64,000 bases of DNA, from assembly GCA_029721515.1 (NCBI GenBank), contig CM056565.1, forward strand, positions 9,860,742 to 9,924,741. Direction: 5' to 3'. Within the stretch, counting starts at the first letter, position 1, and the number at the start of each line of letters is the position of its first letter. The translations under genes and the position numbers were made by a program. The DNA is from Synanceia verrucosa (taxonomy: Eukaryota; Chordata; Actinopteri; Perciformes; Synanceiidae). Positions 13,401 to 28,000 of this stretch are shown piece by piece. The notes under the pieces were generated by a model. It was not told the DNA's origin and searched no databases. It saw only the letters and a program-made list of their open reading frames with translations.

Positions 13401-16400
13401 AGAGATGAACAGACAGAAGCAGAGAATATCAATGCCAACTACATCAGCATTTTACTAAGTAGGGATAGTTTGACATTCACTCAACTAAACTACTGCACAT
13501 ACTAAACTATGGAGCACCTGGTCACAGCAGCCTAGGGTTTTGCATGACCAGTCCCTCAGATCCAACGATGAGCAGTGAGTAAAACATACTGACATATTAG
13601 ATGATATACAACTGAGAAAGTTTGCCACGACCAGGGCCTGAGCAGCAGCTCGAGCTAATTATAAAGCCAGGAACGTCTGTCTGTCTGTGTGAAGCTGAGC
13701 CGTAACAACCTTGTGTCAAAGCTGTGAAAATCAGGCCAATGTTAGATGTAGTGCCAAGACTGAACATTTGCTGATGGTATATGCTAATCCCTGAAGTAGT
13801 ATGCCACTTGTGTTCCACCGGTTTTTACAGTATCACTCAGTGGCAGGTGCCACGAGGAAATTGTAGGCCACAGTGAAACTGTCATACCAGTACTAGTATT
13901 TTTGTAGGCAGGGTTTTTATTACAAAAAAAGGGACAAAAAACCCCCCTCCTAAACGCTTTGAGCTATTGTGACCAAATATGCTGCTTGAGCAACCACAAC
14001 TTGCTGGCAGATGAGTGTGTGGCTGTGTACCTAACTCCTTTAAAAGGTGCAGTGTGTGGGAATTGGCAGCATCTGGCACTGAAATTGCAGATTGCAACTA
14101 ACTGAACCTGCTACCAAGCATGTAGGAGAACGACAGTGAACCTGTCCAGAGCCAGTGTAGATCCCCCTAAATGCTATACACTGTTCCTATAAACTCCCAA
14201 CTCCCTAACAGACTAAATAATTATGATTTAAATCATATTAACTCTTTGAGTGCCAGTGTTTTTTGCCCATTTTTCAGTCATATTTCAAGACCCACAGAAT
14301 ATTTTGTACCATGTCTCTGAAAACACTGAATAGCTCAAATGAAAGAAGAGTCACGCAAAAGAAAAAAAAAAGTCCCGACTACAAATCACCAAAGCCCCGA
14401 AATTACTCACATGCTGTAGGAGACCGTGATCAGAGACCCGCTGTAAAAAATTAACAAACACTTTGACGGCGTAACTTGTCAATGGCACTCCAAGAGTTAA
14501 TAAATGTTGGTGACCAAAACGCCTTAAGAGTTTTTCAACCTTGTGGTTAGGACCTGGAGTCATAACTGAGTTAAAGGAGCTTGGACTGTCTATCTTTTAC
14601 ATAAACTCATTGGATGAGTGAAAGACAAAACTCCTGCACACCATAAAGCACAATAGTGAATAACAACACCTTTGTGAAAGTCACTGCAGTTTTATTTGTT
14701 GTTGACATTGTTTATTTAATTATACTCATCGACAAAAGAAACGCAAGGTTTTTTTTTTTAAAGCAGCCCCAAACTACCTATAAAAGGTGTTAAATATGAG
14801 CAAGCATTTGGTTTATCCGATCCTTTCACAAAATGTACAAAAAAAGAATACTGTCTAGAGATCAACTTCATTCAAAAAAGAAGTAATGGAGTTAACGGTA
14901 GACCAAAGTACGGCCTGCGTGTGCATAGGTCAGCCTCTCTAAGCCATCTGTGCACTGTTTGAGCTCTGATAGGGGGCTGGTGACGTCCAGGTGTCTCAGC
15001 AGCAGTAACGGTGGCGAGAAGTGTCCGGTGTCTGAGATGGCAAAGACGGATATGGCGATCCTGAATGCTGGTCGTCACACGTGGTCTGCCGCTGTGTGGA
15101 CGATCTGAAGTGCTGTTCGTGGCATGGAATCTGGTTCTGAGATGACTTGATTCATGAACATTCATTGCCCTTACAACCTCTTGCGCACTCATCATTCCAA
15201 TAGCAAGTTCACGCTGGATTTGCGTCAGTCATGGCATCATTACAAAAGCACTTAGAGAAAAGAATTTTCCCATTTTATGCAGGTTGGGTAGACAAACAAA
15301 AGTGCCGATCCCATTTTCTTATGCCAGTGCTCTAGTCGTCTGGGTCGACAAAACCTCCGTTAATCTGACGTCCAGAATATGGCGTCACAATAAGCACTTA
15401 TTGCATTTTTGGCACGTCACCATTCATGCGCAACTTTTTGTCCAAACAAGCATTTTCACATTGCTGCTGAGACAAATGGCAACAACTAGAATTCACTTTA
15501 TGAAAGTTGCATTTCTTTTGTTGTTGTTTTGTAATCCTAAAGACAGAAACAGCTGTCTTTAGAGAGAAACAGACATATTTCCAGCAATTTCCAGAATAAA
15601 ACAGCATGACAAAATTATTTTCTATATTGCATGCTTAAATCACCCCAGAATATGCATTTGAACCATGCTATGATTTGATCACCAAACTTGAAATGTGCTG
15701 GATTAGGGTGATGCCCACAAAACACAGAAAAGCCAAAAGCCATAATCATAAGGAGTGAAAGTAATGGAAAGAGTCTGAGTCTAAAAGCTTTAATGGTGCT
15801 GCAAAATTGCTCTGCCACTTTAAAACCATTTCCAGGCCAGATGTGAAGAAAAGATTCACTTCTGAGAGATGACACGAATATGAAGGTTTGTAGTTTCTAA
15901 GTATGTGAATTGTACAACTCCATGCCAAGGCAGTGAACTGACACATGTGAGCACAACCACATCAACACATAACGAAGGACACACCACCGTGTAAGCTTGC
16001 GCACACCCGTACAGGACCTCTCAAAGGAAAATGAAATATGGATGATAAATAATAAATAGGAGTTGAAAAGATCTAATTAATGTTTTATGAATCTGGGACA
16101 TCATCTCACAGTTAGGCTGCAGGCTTCGCATCTTACTGCATGACACATGCAAACATTAAAGAAACACAGAAAGGGAGAGGAAGAGATGTGGAAAAGAAAA
16201 ATCACATCATAATCAGAACACCATTCAGGAAGAGGGGCTTCTACAGAAACTAGAGGAACATGCTCGTCATTCACAACAGACAGACATACTAGGAGCCAAG
16301 AGGATAGCAGGTCGTGCACTGTGGTGTGAAAAGGCCTTAAATATCTGCAGCTGTTTGGCCCAGGAACTCCCCTTTTGAACATCTGGAGACTTAATATTAA

Positions 16401-18968
16401 CTAAAGCCCCTCTGTGTAGGAATTGGTCTCATCTAGCGGTGAGGTGGTGTACCGCACACAATGACTATTATTCCGACCCTTCTCTCAGTGCTAGTTTTTG
16501 TATGGTTGCCGAGGGCGGACATTTGCGATATGGCGAGATGTCATCGAGATGGCATCCGCAAATACAACTTCTACCAGCATTCTCTCAGAAGATGAGGTCA
16601 GTTTTGTAAATTGTTATTACTGTCATGCCAGGCAACTTCAGTGTCTCGTGGGAAGTTCCTTTCCCCAATTAGCTCCTTCCATTTCGGGAAAGCCGCTCCA
16701 ATGTTCACTCTTGTTTTGGAGTGTCGCTGGTTCTCCATTTTGCTCTCTTTTCCTTTTTGTCAGGGATGGACGCTGCTCATCATACATGTAGGAGCCATGC
16801 AGTGTTTGTTATTGATTTTTAAGGCTGACCCAAAAAATTTGAAGCTTTGAACGATGGCACAGGATTGGAATTAAAAAAATAAAATTCAAAGCTTCTGCCT
16901 TTTTTCGGTTAATTAGCTAGCATGGCTTGTGCTGGCTGCTCAGTCACCGTCAGTCTCTTGCAAGTTCCGATGGCGATCCAATCATGATCAGGGAAGTCAA
17001 CGGCCGTTAAAATGTGCCAAGTTATTGTTACTGTGTGCATTTATTGTATGTGGTGTTATTTCAGGGATTAAATATATCGGCAACTTTTCTCCGACGGCAT
17101 GGATGCGCGGGAATAAATGAATAATTATTTCAGAATAAATGCGTTGTGCCGGCACGGTTACTGGTGGTGTTGACTATAGTGTTTCCGGTTTGTTTATTGT
17201 ATTTCTGCACTGATTAGCGGTAGAGTGGGTCTTCACCCCCCGGCTGTCTTTGAATATAATTCGTTTGGAGCTCCGAAGCTTCGAACGCCAAAAAGGAGAT
17301 TGAAGGTCAGTCCTATTGATTTGGTCTGGTTGCCAAGGTGATAAGCGGCATTTGGGTGACGTGGGCACCGCAGAGGACAGTCGTAAGTTATAACAGGACC
17401 ACATCATATGCACCGGGGAAGGAGAGAGGCGAGTTGGGTAGCTGTAGTTTTTGTTGACCATTTTCATCCTGTTTGATTGCTTTTACTACGTTCGCCAACA
17501 GTGTACACGTTTTCAATCTGCAAGTGTAATCGGTAAGCCACTGGCCGCTTTGTTTTCATTAAATATCCTGAAACTCATCCTGGAGTCAGCGTGCTTCTTT
17601 AATCAGCAGCAGTGTATCATGCAAATATATAGGACCCATTCTCTTCCTCTCAAGCAGCTTTAAGGAAACTGGAAAGCCGCAATAATACATTCAACTAGAG
17701 GAATGATCCATCTTGACAGCTTACAAATCCCTCGATATTTTCTCCCAAGCTGTGATCTTCCGGTGAGTTTGTGCCTAGCTTCCTCCAGATAAGAAGTTGC
17801 ACTGTTTTTGCGGAGCTGTTTTTACCTGGTTGTCCCCTCACAAGGCCCATAGTTTCAAGATGGCGACACAACATGGCGACCTGCATTGGCTACACCAACA
17901 CAATGTATATAAAAATGGCAAATATAAAGAGTGTCAGAACACTGCAGTTTTTTTTGTGGAGGTAATTATTCACAAATGAGGTAATACTTTTAAATGATAA
18001 AAACTAAAACTGTTAATAGACAACTTGAAACATCACACAGGTGGACTTTAAGGCTAATCAGCATTAACATTTAAGACTAAATGTAAAGGTCAGATAACAT
18101 CAGTGCTAACACACTTTACCATGGGGGAGCGCTTGGTCTACTGTCAGTATGTACCGAATAGGCGAGAGTGATGCAGTGTCACATTTCAGCTGGAAGGACA
18201 ATGTCACAGGCAGCAATACCCTCTATGTTGTGCGTGCATGCACAGTGCTTCCTTTGAGAAGAGTCAGCTGTGTTCCTGTGTGTGTGTGCTTCACTCACCT
18301 TGTATGAGAATACGCACATCTCGACTGCGGAGGTTGATGTCATTGGCAACCTCACACCTGTAAACTCCAGAGTCATTGCGCTGAAGGGGACGCAGGAAGA
18401 GCAAAGTGCTGTTGATTATTTCCACCCCTTCTGGCATTTCACTGTCCAACCTATGATACAAGAGATGCAAACATTTAGGACACACAAAGATGCAGCTACA
18501 GTAATTACCCTGTTATGTAATCTGACATACATGACATTAGATTTGGGATATGTGAATAATAATGAATATGAAAGTAAGACATTACTCTTTAGTTGCTAAT
18601 CTTCAATATCAGCATCAGAAGTCTAAAACTAGGCTAAGATGCAGGCTCTGAATATTTTTCAACAGCTAAACATTTATTTATTCAAATTGGCTTATAATTA
18701 ATGCCATTTTTATTGCCAACTCAGGTTTTTGTTCTTTATTGTATCTGTTTTTTAAAGTCACGTCATGTATAGCTTATTTTAACAGTTTTGGACCTGTTGG
18801 GTCAATTCTTAATAGAAAAAGAAAATGTCAAACACACAGATGCACACACCTGATCCATCTGAAGTGATTAGCTGGTGGGTTTGCGTTGGCTTTACACGCC
18901 ATTTGAACATTTTCCCGACCAATGTACCAGTCTCCATCGTAGCCCACAACTGAGATATCAGGAGCAAC

Positions 18969-19004
<36 letters not shown>

Positions 19005-22000
19005 GACTAGGAAACTTCGACTTTTTTTTTTTTTTATTTTAAGTTACCCCCACTGCCAAGGAGGTTATGTTTTTATTGGGTAATATTTGTTTGTTTGTAT
19101 GTATGTTGGTTTGTCGGTTTGCAAAGTAACTCAAAAAGTTATGGACAGTTTCTGACAAAATTTTCAGGATTGGCCGGAAGTAGTCTAAATTAAAACCAAT
19201 ATAAATAAATAGTGTTTCACTATTCAGCAATGTAAATGAAAGGTGCAAAGAAATCACTGCTACAGTTGCAAGCCTTCCCATTCCTATGTTATTGACTCTA
19301 CGGCACCATTTACCCACTCATTTTAGGTCTGCAAGTTAATTCTGGTCTTACAAATACCTAAAAAAAAAGACAGTCTTACAACAGAACAGAATCAAAGTCA
19401 ATAAACACAATTACTACAGCTGTTTATGTTACTGCATATAGCCACTTGTATAAGGCACCCACACTGCACATTGAGCTGGTAGGGGATCCTGAAGTCCCCC
19501 TGCAGAGCCGGGTGGCGGACCACACAGGTGAGTGCATGGCCTTGGACGTGACGAGTTGGCTGCCAGAGGTAGCTCACTTGTGTGCTAGTCGTGCCGTTGG
19601 CCTCGTCAAAAAGCTGCACTTCCGACTGACCAAAAAGGTTGGACTCCCAGGACACCTCAGCAGGAGGCCGGGCCCGCTCAGCAATACAGGTGGCCACTAT
19701 GGTATCGTTGCCACCATCGATTAGGGCAGATGAACCCGCAGACACGTAGACTTTCGGCTCCACTGTGATTCAGAGAGTGAGCAAAGATGAGTTTCTCGAC
19801 GCTTCTGATTTATCAATACCAGTTTTACATTACTGTATTCTGTCCATTTACGTTATTCCTCCACACCCTCTTACAGCAGCTCTAGCCACTCTTGTGGTCT
19901 GTTCTGTGACAACAGACACAGCCTCACTATGTTTACATGTATGAGCCAGCTGTGACAACCTGTGATGATACAACCCCAGGTTCAGAAGTGTGCGCTCCTG
20001 GTCTTTTGGGTTAAAATATCTCTTCCTTCAAAAGAGTCTGCGAACCACTGAGGAAGCCTGGCCAACAATTCAATATTATATCAATTTATTGACTTTCATT
20101 AAAATTTCATCATGATATTATGTTATCCTTGAACAAAATTTTGTTGCCCAGATCAAGAATTCTGAGCGAGTTGCACACTTTTGTTTCACATGCATTAGCT
20201 TTGTCTGATTGCTGTGCACACCAATCAGCTTGAAATACCACTATATTGATTATATCTAAAATAAAAATACATAAGCATGCTGTAATACTGATTTCAACCA
20301 TATTGTCCTGCCCTAATCTAATCTAAAATACTGTGTCCATATCCACACCTTGACATTTTGCTACTACTTATTGTTTCCACTACCTAAAACCCAGACAATT
20401 ATTTTATTCAATTATGCATTTAGTCTATAAAATATTAAAAACATAAATTTTACTTTGTTCAAACAGTCAAAATCTAAGAGCACCAACAAATAGCCACATT
20501 TGATATACATTTCAATAAATCAGATGTTTCAGATATACGTGACTATTATCTACAGAACTTGTAGTAGAACAAACATGTAAATGTACACACTTACCGAGTA
20601 CATTGACAGTAGTAGAGGCTTGAGTGTTTCCCAGAGGAAAAGTGGCAACCTTACAGGTATAGATCCCAACATCGGCAAACCCCACATTTCCCAGGACAAT
20701 GGTGGCATCATGTGAGGAGGGTGAGCGAAAATACAACCGATGGATGAACTCCGGAGGGATGGAGATGCCATACCATGGGTTGTAGACAGCCACTGTGACA
20801 GAGCCTGAAGGCAGACGGCGCTCCCAGGAACTCTGAGTAAGAGTAAGATTGGCACCCACCTCCACTCTGCACTCCAACGTCACGTTCTTCCCAAGCACAG
20901 CGTTCACCCTCTGAGGCACCACCACCTGACTGCCCCACACTCCTGCCAGAGACACAAGAAACAAGACTTCACCACATGCAACCATGCACATCTCAGGTTT
21001 GGATAACCTAATATTATACTTGACAGTTAGTAATGCTTACACTACACCTTTAGTGTTAAAATTAATTCAAAATGCATGACTCCATCCATCCATCCATTTT
21101 CTACTGCTTATCCTCATAAGGTTGCGGGGGGGCTGGAGCCTATCCCAGCTGTCTTCGGGGTGATGTTTTTTTAAATAAAGTGAACAAATTATATATATTG
21201 TTGGTGAATGGACTAACTGGTGCAGATTCTGTTTTTCTTTGCTTTGTATTACTCTGAAAATTTGGGTTGTGGAGTGGTTGGACTAAACCCATCTAAATAT
21301 GTCCCTTTGGGCTAGCGGAGCCATTTTCCATTTTTACATTTCATAGACTTAACAGTCAGTTGATTAGTCTAAAAATAATCAGGACATTGCTTGTAATTCA
21401 TGACAGGCAATTCACTTTACTGGTTGACTAGAAATACAAAGCTTATTAAGATTAAATTTTCTAATTAAAATAAAAAGTCAAACAGGACCAGTGGACCAGT
21501 TATCAATCTAATCAAGAGGCAAACCGGGTAAACAAGTCTTTTAGTGTTACCTCTGACGTCAGCCCTTAAAACACTTTCAGTCCCACCATCTGACATCTGT
21601 GGCAATCAGACAGGAATCAAAGCTTGATACCACCACAGCAGGTGTTTGTCTTTTCAACAAATAGTACACAGCTGACTGAGTGATCCATTGATGATTTTGG
21701 TTTATCTCTATATCTTTTCTCCTACTGACCTAAATTCAGGAATAAAAAGCAGGCTGTCAGTGTGTCCGTTGTCCAAATATAACTAACCCATGCACTCTGG
21801 CACCTGCACTTGTCAGAAACGTGGCTCAAAAGCAGAGAGCTCAACGTTGTGTTGAGGAAAGTCAAAGAGATGTGAAGGGAACAGACAGAGACCAGCAGGG
21901 AAAAAAGGGGAGAGATATGCAAACATGACAATGACATCATCGTTCGGAGAGGAGAGGAGGGAGCGAATCACATAGGAAACCCAAGTGAAAGGATACGTCT

Positions 22001-25000
22001 CTCCAGAGGAATTACATCACCGATTTAGAAAAGATAATACAGCTCTGCTAGACTGCCAAAGCCCAACCAGATCACTAATTGCAACAAGCTGGCAGCAAAA
22101 AGACGTCTTCATAAACCAAAACCTCCTGCTCTGCTTGGCGACAAACTCCAAATATTCCATTGTTGTTTTGCCAAAAACAGCTCTGTCTCTGGACAGTCCC
22201 CCTCTAAAAAGGCCATGTCCTCAACTATAAGTACTGTAGAGGGTAATTCCCCTACCCCATGATTTATGAACATGTTTAGGACTGTCTTCCTGGCACTGGA
22301 ATAAAGTTTGTGAGACCACGGTACTTATTTAACAGCACGTCTGTATTTCCTTTATGTTTCATTTACATTACAAATTCAGAGGTTAATAACAAGGTTAATC
22401 ATTTGGGATTTAGATAATGACAAAAAGAAAAGGCAAATATGCATTAATCCACAATAAGAACTTTAATTTTTTTTTTTTTTTTTTACAAGTTGGCCTTCCA
22501 AAATTCAAGTAAATGTTCAATTGTGGATATCAAATGTTGACAGCATGTTTTTGTAGAATGGTCAGAATAATGAGTCATCGCTCACACAGAGAAAAGGCAG
22601 CAGATATCAGTGCAACAGTGGGAGATGTTCAGCTGTAGAAGCTCTATTCATAAATGCATGCTATTTAAGGCTATGCATGGGTTTCAAGGCACACACTGTT
22701 CATACTGACTTTCAATGGAAGTGATGGGGACAAAAATCCTCTTTCTGTGCAGAAACACGTTCCAAATTTTTTCAAAGTTCGTCATATCAATTGGGCATTA
22801 AAGTTGCAATGTTTTTTAATACAGAACTCCCTCTGTTTCACAGCATCACTGGCCAATTTCACAGAAACACAGATGAAACACTAATGGGGCATTCTGTACT
22901 TAAAAGACAGTGACTTTGGATAATACCCACTTGATTTGGCTAACTCAGACTGCTGATAAAGCAAATCAGGGAATAAACTCTAGTTTATTTTTGCATAAGA
23001 ACTGGATCCTCACCCATCACAACTATTGGAAACATGGAAGGAAGGTACATATGAACACCTGACTATTGTTTTAAAACAGTTTTAAAAAAGTGAATTGAAA
23101 TGAAAACTGGATGTTTGATTAGCTGTGGTCTCCTGCATCACTGAACAGACATTAGATAATATTTTACATAAAAAAGGGGTAAAAAAGAGTAAATTCAGAT
23201 ACTGTTGGCAAATATTTTTCTCTCTTGCATCACAAAGTATTGATTCACATGCATTAGTCAGGGTTTTAATTTCATCATTACATTCATGTGAAGCAAGTCT
23301 CCTTGTCAAACCAAACCAAGACCAATCTGAAGTTTGAATGAGTCACAAGTTGAAACAGCCACACTAAACAATAGGGAGGATCTCCTTCCTGAAGAAGTAT
23401 TCCCACACACAAACTAACAAGCTCCTTCAAAGAGAAGTGACACTGCTTAAGCCCAATTTACACTGCCCACATTACGTTCTTAGCGCGTATTGCTTGCAAC
23501 ATCAACTTACAACAAGAGCATTTTTTTTTTTTAAAACAGCGTAGCGCTGCATGAGAGACTGCTTCACACTCTCACGAGATTCACAACATAACGTAGTGAG
23601 CTTCTTGTTTACTATGGACAGCTGGTCTCTCCCTTGTTCTTCCTTTGCTTTTTGCACGTTTTTGTAAACTCATTCAATTGCACACAGGCAACAGTAGAAT
23701 TTACTCACCTTCAAATCCACCCACTTATGCAATTTCTCTCCATGCATTCTCTTTTCTGTTGCTGTCTTTATAAAAGGCACGTTGGACGTCATAAATTATG
23801 CTGCATTTCTCCACTTAGATAAATCTTTCCTCGTCCATTACTTTGCCGGTTGTGCTGCTTAAAATGAAGTAGTTGGAGTTCACTCGTGACATTTTATTTT
23901 GGAAATCCACCAGAAACACTTTTTTCTGCTGCTTGACTTCCTGTCTGCTCGATTTAGTTAGTGGAGATTGTCGTGTTTTTGGCCGCAACACGGCTTGGAA
24001 ATAGAACCAGCGCGTCTCTCTCTCGAAGCCATGCATAATATGCGCTGGGAACGCTGCAGTTATGTTGTCGTTCCGCAGGTGGTGTAAACTGACTCATTGC
24101 CTTTAATGAAAGTAATTGGGCTTTAGTTATCCTCCACACAAATAATTAAGTCAGGTGATCAAGCAAGGAGGCAGAATACTAAACCACATTTAAATAACAT
24201 GGTAATTTCACATATGTGCATGTATCTGTATAAAATACTGAAAGGATGCTCTACAAAAACATTAATTAGGAAACAAATATATAAACCACACTAGTGGAAT
24301 TTTACCCTCCAACTAAAAGATGCGGTTTGTATAAAATACCACCCCTGAACCCAGGTGGCAGCTACTGTATTGTAAGTGAGCCCGATTTTACGACATTTAC
24401 AATGTCATGAGAAGGCTTGACGGCAAGAATAACAGTAGAATAAGAGGGAAAAATCAGCTGCCTTTTTCCTGCACTAAATATGTAATGGAAGAGGTATGGC
24501 GACCATATTAAATTTTTCATTGGTGACATGACGACAACCTTACATAAGCGTGCCCTCATTTCTTCACTCAGAATAAAAAAGTGATGAGAATAAGGGCAAA
24601 GTCTATCTGATCTTATATGCAGCCAATCTTGACACAACAATTTCTCTTTTCTACTTGTGCTCTCAGAGATAAAAGAAAAGAAACTACTTCAAAGTTCTTG
24701 CAATCCTTGCATCCCCAAAGAGAGCAGCCACTGCCGAGACTTTCAGTTTGGTTAGCAACTGCAACACGTCTCATTCACACACACATAGGAAAACAGATTA
24801 TAGATATCCTGGCATCAAGGACACACTGGTCCCTGGGGAGACTGCCACTCGCTCTCCCTTTAGTCAATATTACCTTCACATGCACCACTTATGTGGGAGC
24901 AACTGTATTAATGTGTATTTTGCCAGAGGGCATCATGTCTTGTTAAAAGAGGAAATCAGAACATAAACGGTGATGTGTTGACTGATCATTGACAGTCAAG

Positions 25001-28000
25001 CTTATCAGAGCTTTTTGCACATCTTCTAACTGGCTTGATTTAGCTGCACAAAGGGGCTCACATATTAACGTGACCCGCTGCCAGAAGGTTTGTTTCACCA
25101 AACTAAGAAGCAGCCAATTGTTGCGAGAAAGCGTAGACATTTTTCACTTGGCAGGGGACTGGATGAACAATAACAATCAATCTGTCAATTGAACTGTTGC
25201 AGCTAGTGTGAGAGAAGAGCAAAAACATGAGCCTGGGCCCACCCACACTTCCTGTGACGCTACACAAAATTTCACGACCAAGTCAGTCTGGCCAAGTTGC
25301 CTTTTCAATTTCAGATTTCCCTAGGAATGGGAACCAATGAAAATCTAGCATTTCCCACGGCTCGATTGAGGCGTTTTTAAGGCAATGACGCACTAGTTCT
25401 TTGGATCAAGCAGTTCTCTTTCACAATATTTCGCTCCATGTCTCACTATGGGAAGCACGCCTCACCTGCAGCTCTCAGAAGCATCAATCTCATTATGCCA
25501 GTCCTGACTGGCTGGTGGACGTGCCCGTCCGCATCTGGTGGTCCCATCCACCTTAAACAGTTGATGCTGACGGCACCACATCATTCAAACACCTCTTCTC
25601 ACCTGGAGTATATCTCGCACCCCGGGCTAGCTAACTAAACTGACCCCTCACACCAGAGGGCTCGAAGACTCCGGGGCCCATCCCTGCCCCTGTGGGAACA
25701 AGATTTTGAGTAAAGATCCACACCAGGTCTGCTCATACTGCCTGGGGCTGCAACAAGCCCAACTAGCTATCGACGTCCCCGGCCCGTGTCAACACTGTGC
25801 GGTGTTCACGGTCAAGAGTCTCCGCAGACGGCTAGCCCGCCAGGCTAGCTTGTCTGGACTGGACCCCTTTCTCCTTCCCGATGGTGCTGCTGTCGAAGGC
25901 GGAGAGGAGAGAGTGGTCATTGCAGTGGCGACACCGGAAGCTAGCACCAGCTGGGGCTCCCAGCCTGACCTCGCCGCGGATCCCCAGCAGAAAGAAGACG
26001 TCCTGGAACTGGACTATGGGGACAACAAGGATGCCACCTCGGAACTCCTCATATCAGAGAATGACTACGAGGACAATGCCTTCATGACTCCGGCCCGGGC
26101 TGCCCAGCCCGTGTCTTTGTTGCCTCTTGGTATGGGGATAGCATGCCAGCTTCCCCCCTCCCCGGCTTGGACATGCTCGACGTGTGTAAATGTCTTTTTG
26201 CCCGGCTGGGAATCCCCTGGCCCGCCGTCATAGCTGAGAGCACTAGATCCCGCTACGAGGAGAAGAAATTGCCACTGCGCAACCTCATCCAGAGCTGCTG
26301 GATGAGGTCACATGCTTGTGGAGAGACCGCCCTTACAGCAGCAGGAGGCTGATTCCCAGAGCCTCGTCCCTCGACTGTGAGGCGATGGACTGTACAAGGC
26401 GGCTGCGCATTCGGCCTCAATGACTTCTCTCTGTTTACGGCTTATCAGGCTGAGTAGTGCAAGGATTTTGTGCAGACTCAGGACGCAGCTACATGGGACA
26501 AGATACCGATCATTACCGACCTGTGTCTCCATGTCCAGGGCTGCGCCGTCCAAGCCACGGGAAAAGCGCTGGGGATTATGGTTCTGCAGGAACGAGCGCA
26601 GTGGCTCAACCTCGCCAACCTGTCAGACAGAGAAAAGGAGGAAATCCTGGACATGCCCATTGTCCCAGAGAGAATCTTAGGATCCACGTTAGCTTCGATG
26701 CAATGGTGGTGTGAAGCTAAGAAGGAGAAGGATGAAGCTCTTCAGCTCTGCCTCCCTCGAAGGCCCCCAGCTCCTTCTCCACCTGCATGGCATAAGACCC
26801 TTGCACAGGCTGCTTCCCAGGTTTCACAGTTTAAAACTCTAAACCTGGTCAGTCCGGCTGGTCCACAAAACCCTCAGCTGAGGCTACAGCTCCGCCCGTA
26901 TTTGCCCTATCCTGGATCTGCAGGCTCTGAACAAATATCTCAGGAACCACAAGTTCAGGATGCTTACACATGCATCCCTGCTGCGTTTCTGGGATTATTC
27001 CTGGACTGAGTGACTTTCACAGAGTGCCTCTCGGCAGAACGAGTTAAAGCTTTCGAGGCATGTCTCATGCTCTTTCATCCAGGCAGATCTGTTCCATTTA
27101 GATTATGTCTTCGGTTACTCGGACTGATGATGTCTGCCATCCTCATTGTCCATCTCGGTTGCCTCCACATGAGAGAATTCCAGCTTTGGGTGGCTTCTTA
27201 CTGGCTGGATCCTGTGCGTCATGGTACGCGGAGAGTGTTGGCCACACGCTGGTTTTAGCTCCGCATTGGCTAACGGAGATGTACCGGTTACTGTGTGCTC
27301 AGCCCTGGCAGCTCCTGCTGCGCAGGGACCTGTTATAGCAGGGGAGAGGGACAGTCTGCCACTGCCTGGCACTGTGGGCTTGGCCCCTGAATGGCTCAAT
27401 CTGTCAGCGGTGGGACTGCCACAGCGTGTGATTTCCACTATACAAAGTGCTTGGGCCGCCTCCACTAGGTCTTTGTATGACTGTAAGTGAGGGGTACATG
27501 TCACAGAAATGGCCACGTTCCTTTTCAGTGTCCGGTGGAGGATGATATTGTCATTCTTGAAGGACCTGATTGACAAACGAAAAGCCTTCTCCACAATTAA
27601 GGTTTATTTGGCAGCTATCGCTGCCTGTCATGTGGGATTTGGGCCAGCACCCACTGGTTTGCCATTTTATGAAGGGAGCACGCTGGCTCCTTCCCATTTC
27701 CCGACCACTGGTACCACCATGGGATCTAGCTGTGGTTCTGGAGGGACTTAAAAGCCCTCCTTTTGAGCCACTGGAGAGAGTAGACTTGAAACACGTACCA
27801 AAACTGTGTTATTACTCACTCTGGCTTCGGCTATACGAGTTAGTGACATCCATGCACTTTCTGTCATGCGCTCAGCTCTTCCCAGGGGATGTCAGGATGA
27901 TTTTGAGGCCAAACCCAGCTTTTGTACCTAAGGTGATAGACATGGGTTAAGCCCGCCCTTTGAGAACTCTGTTTACAAGCCAGCTTGGCCAGACTAGATT

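Noticed and set aside
12579..13408. Alternative frames overlapping the nectin3 alpha exon on both strands
   Set aside because: The minus-strand 219-codon frame matches nectin-3 and ends EWYV. The others are its shadows.
23455..24100. Possible hAT-like element with inverted ends
   Set aside because: Ends share only short interrupted similarity, and no clear 8-bp target duplication was found. Too weak to list as an element.
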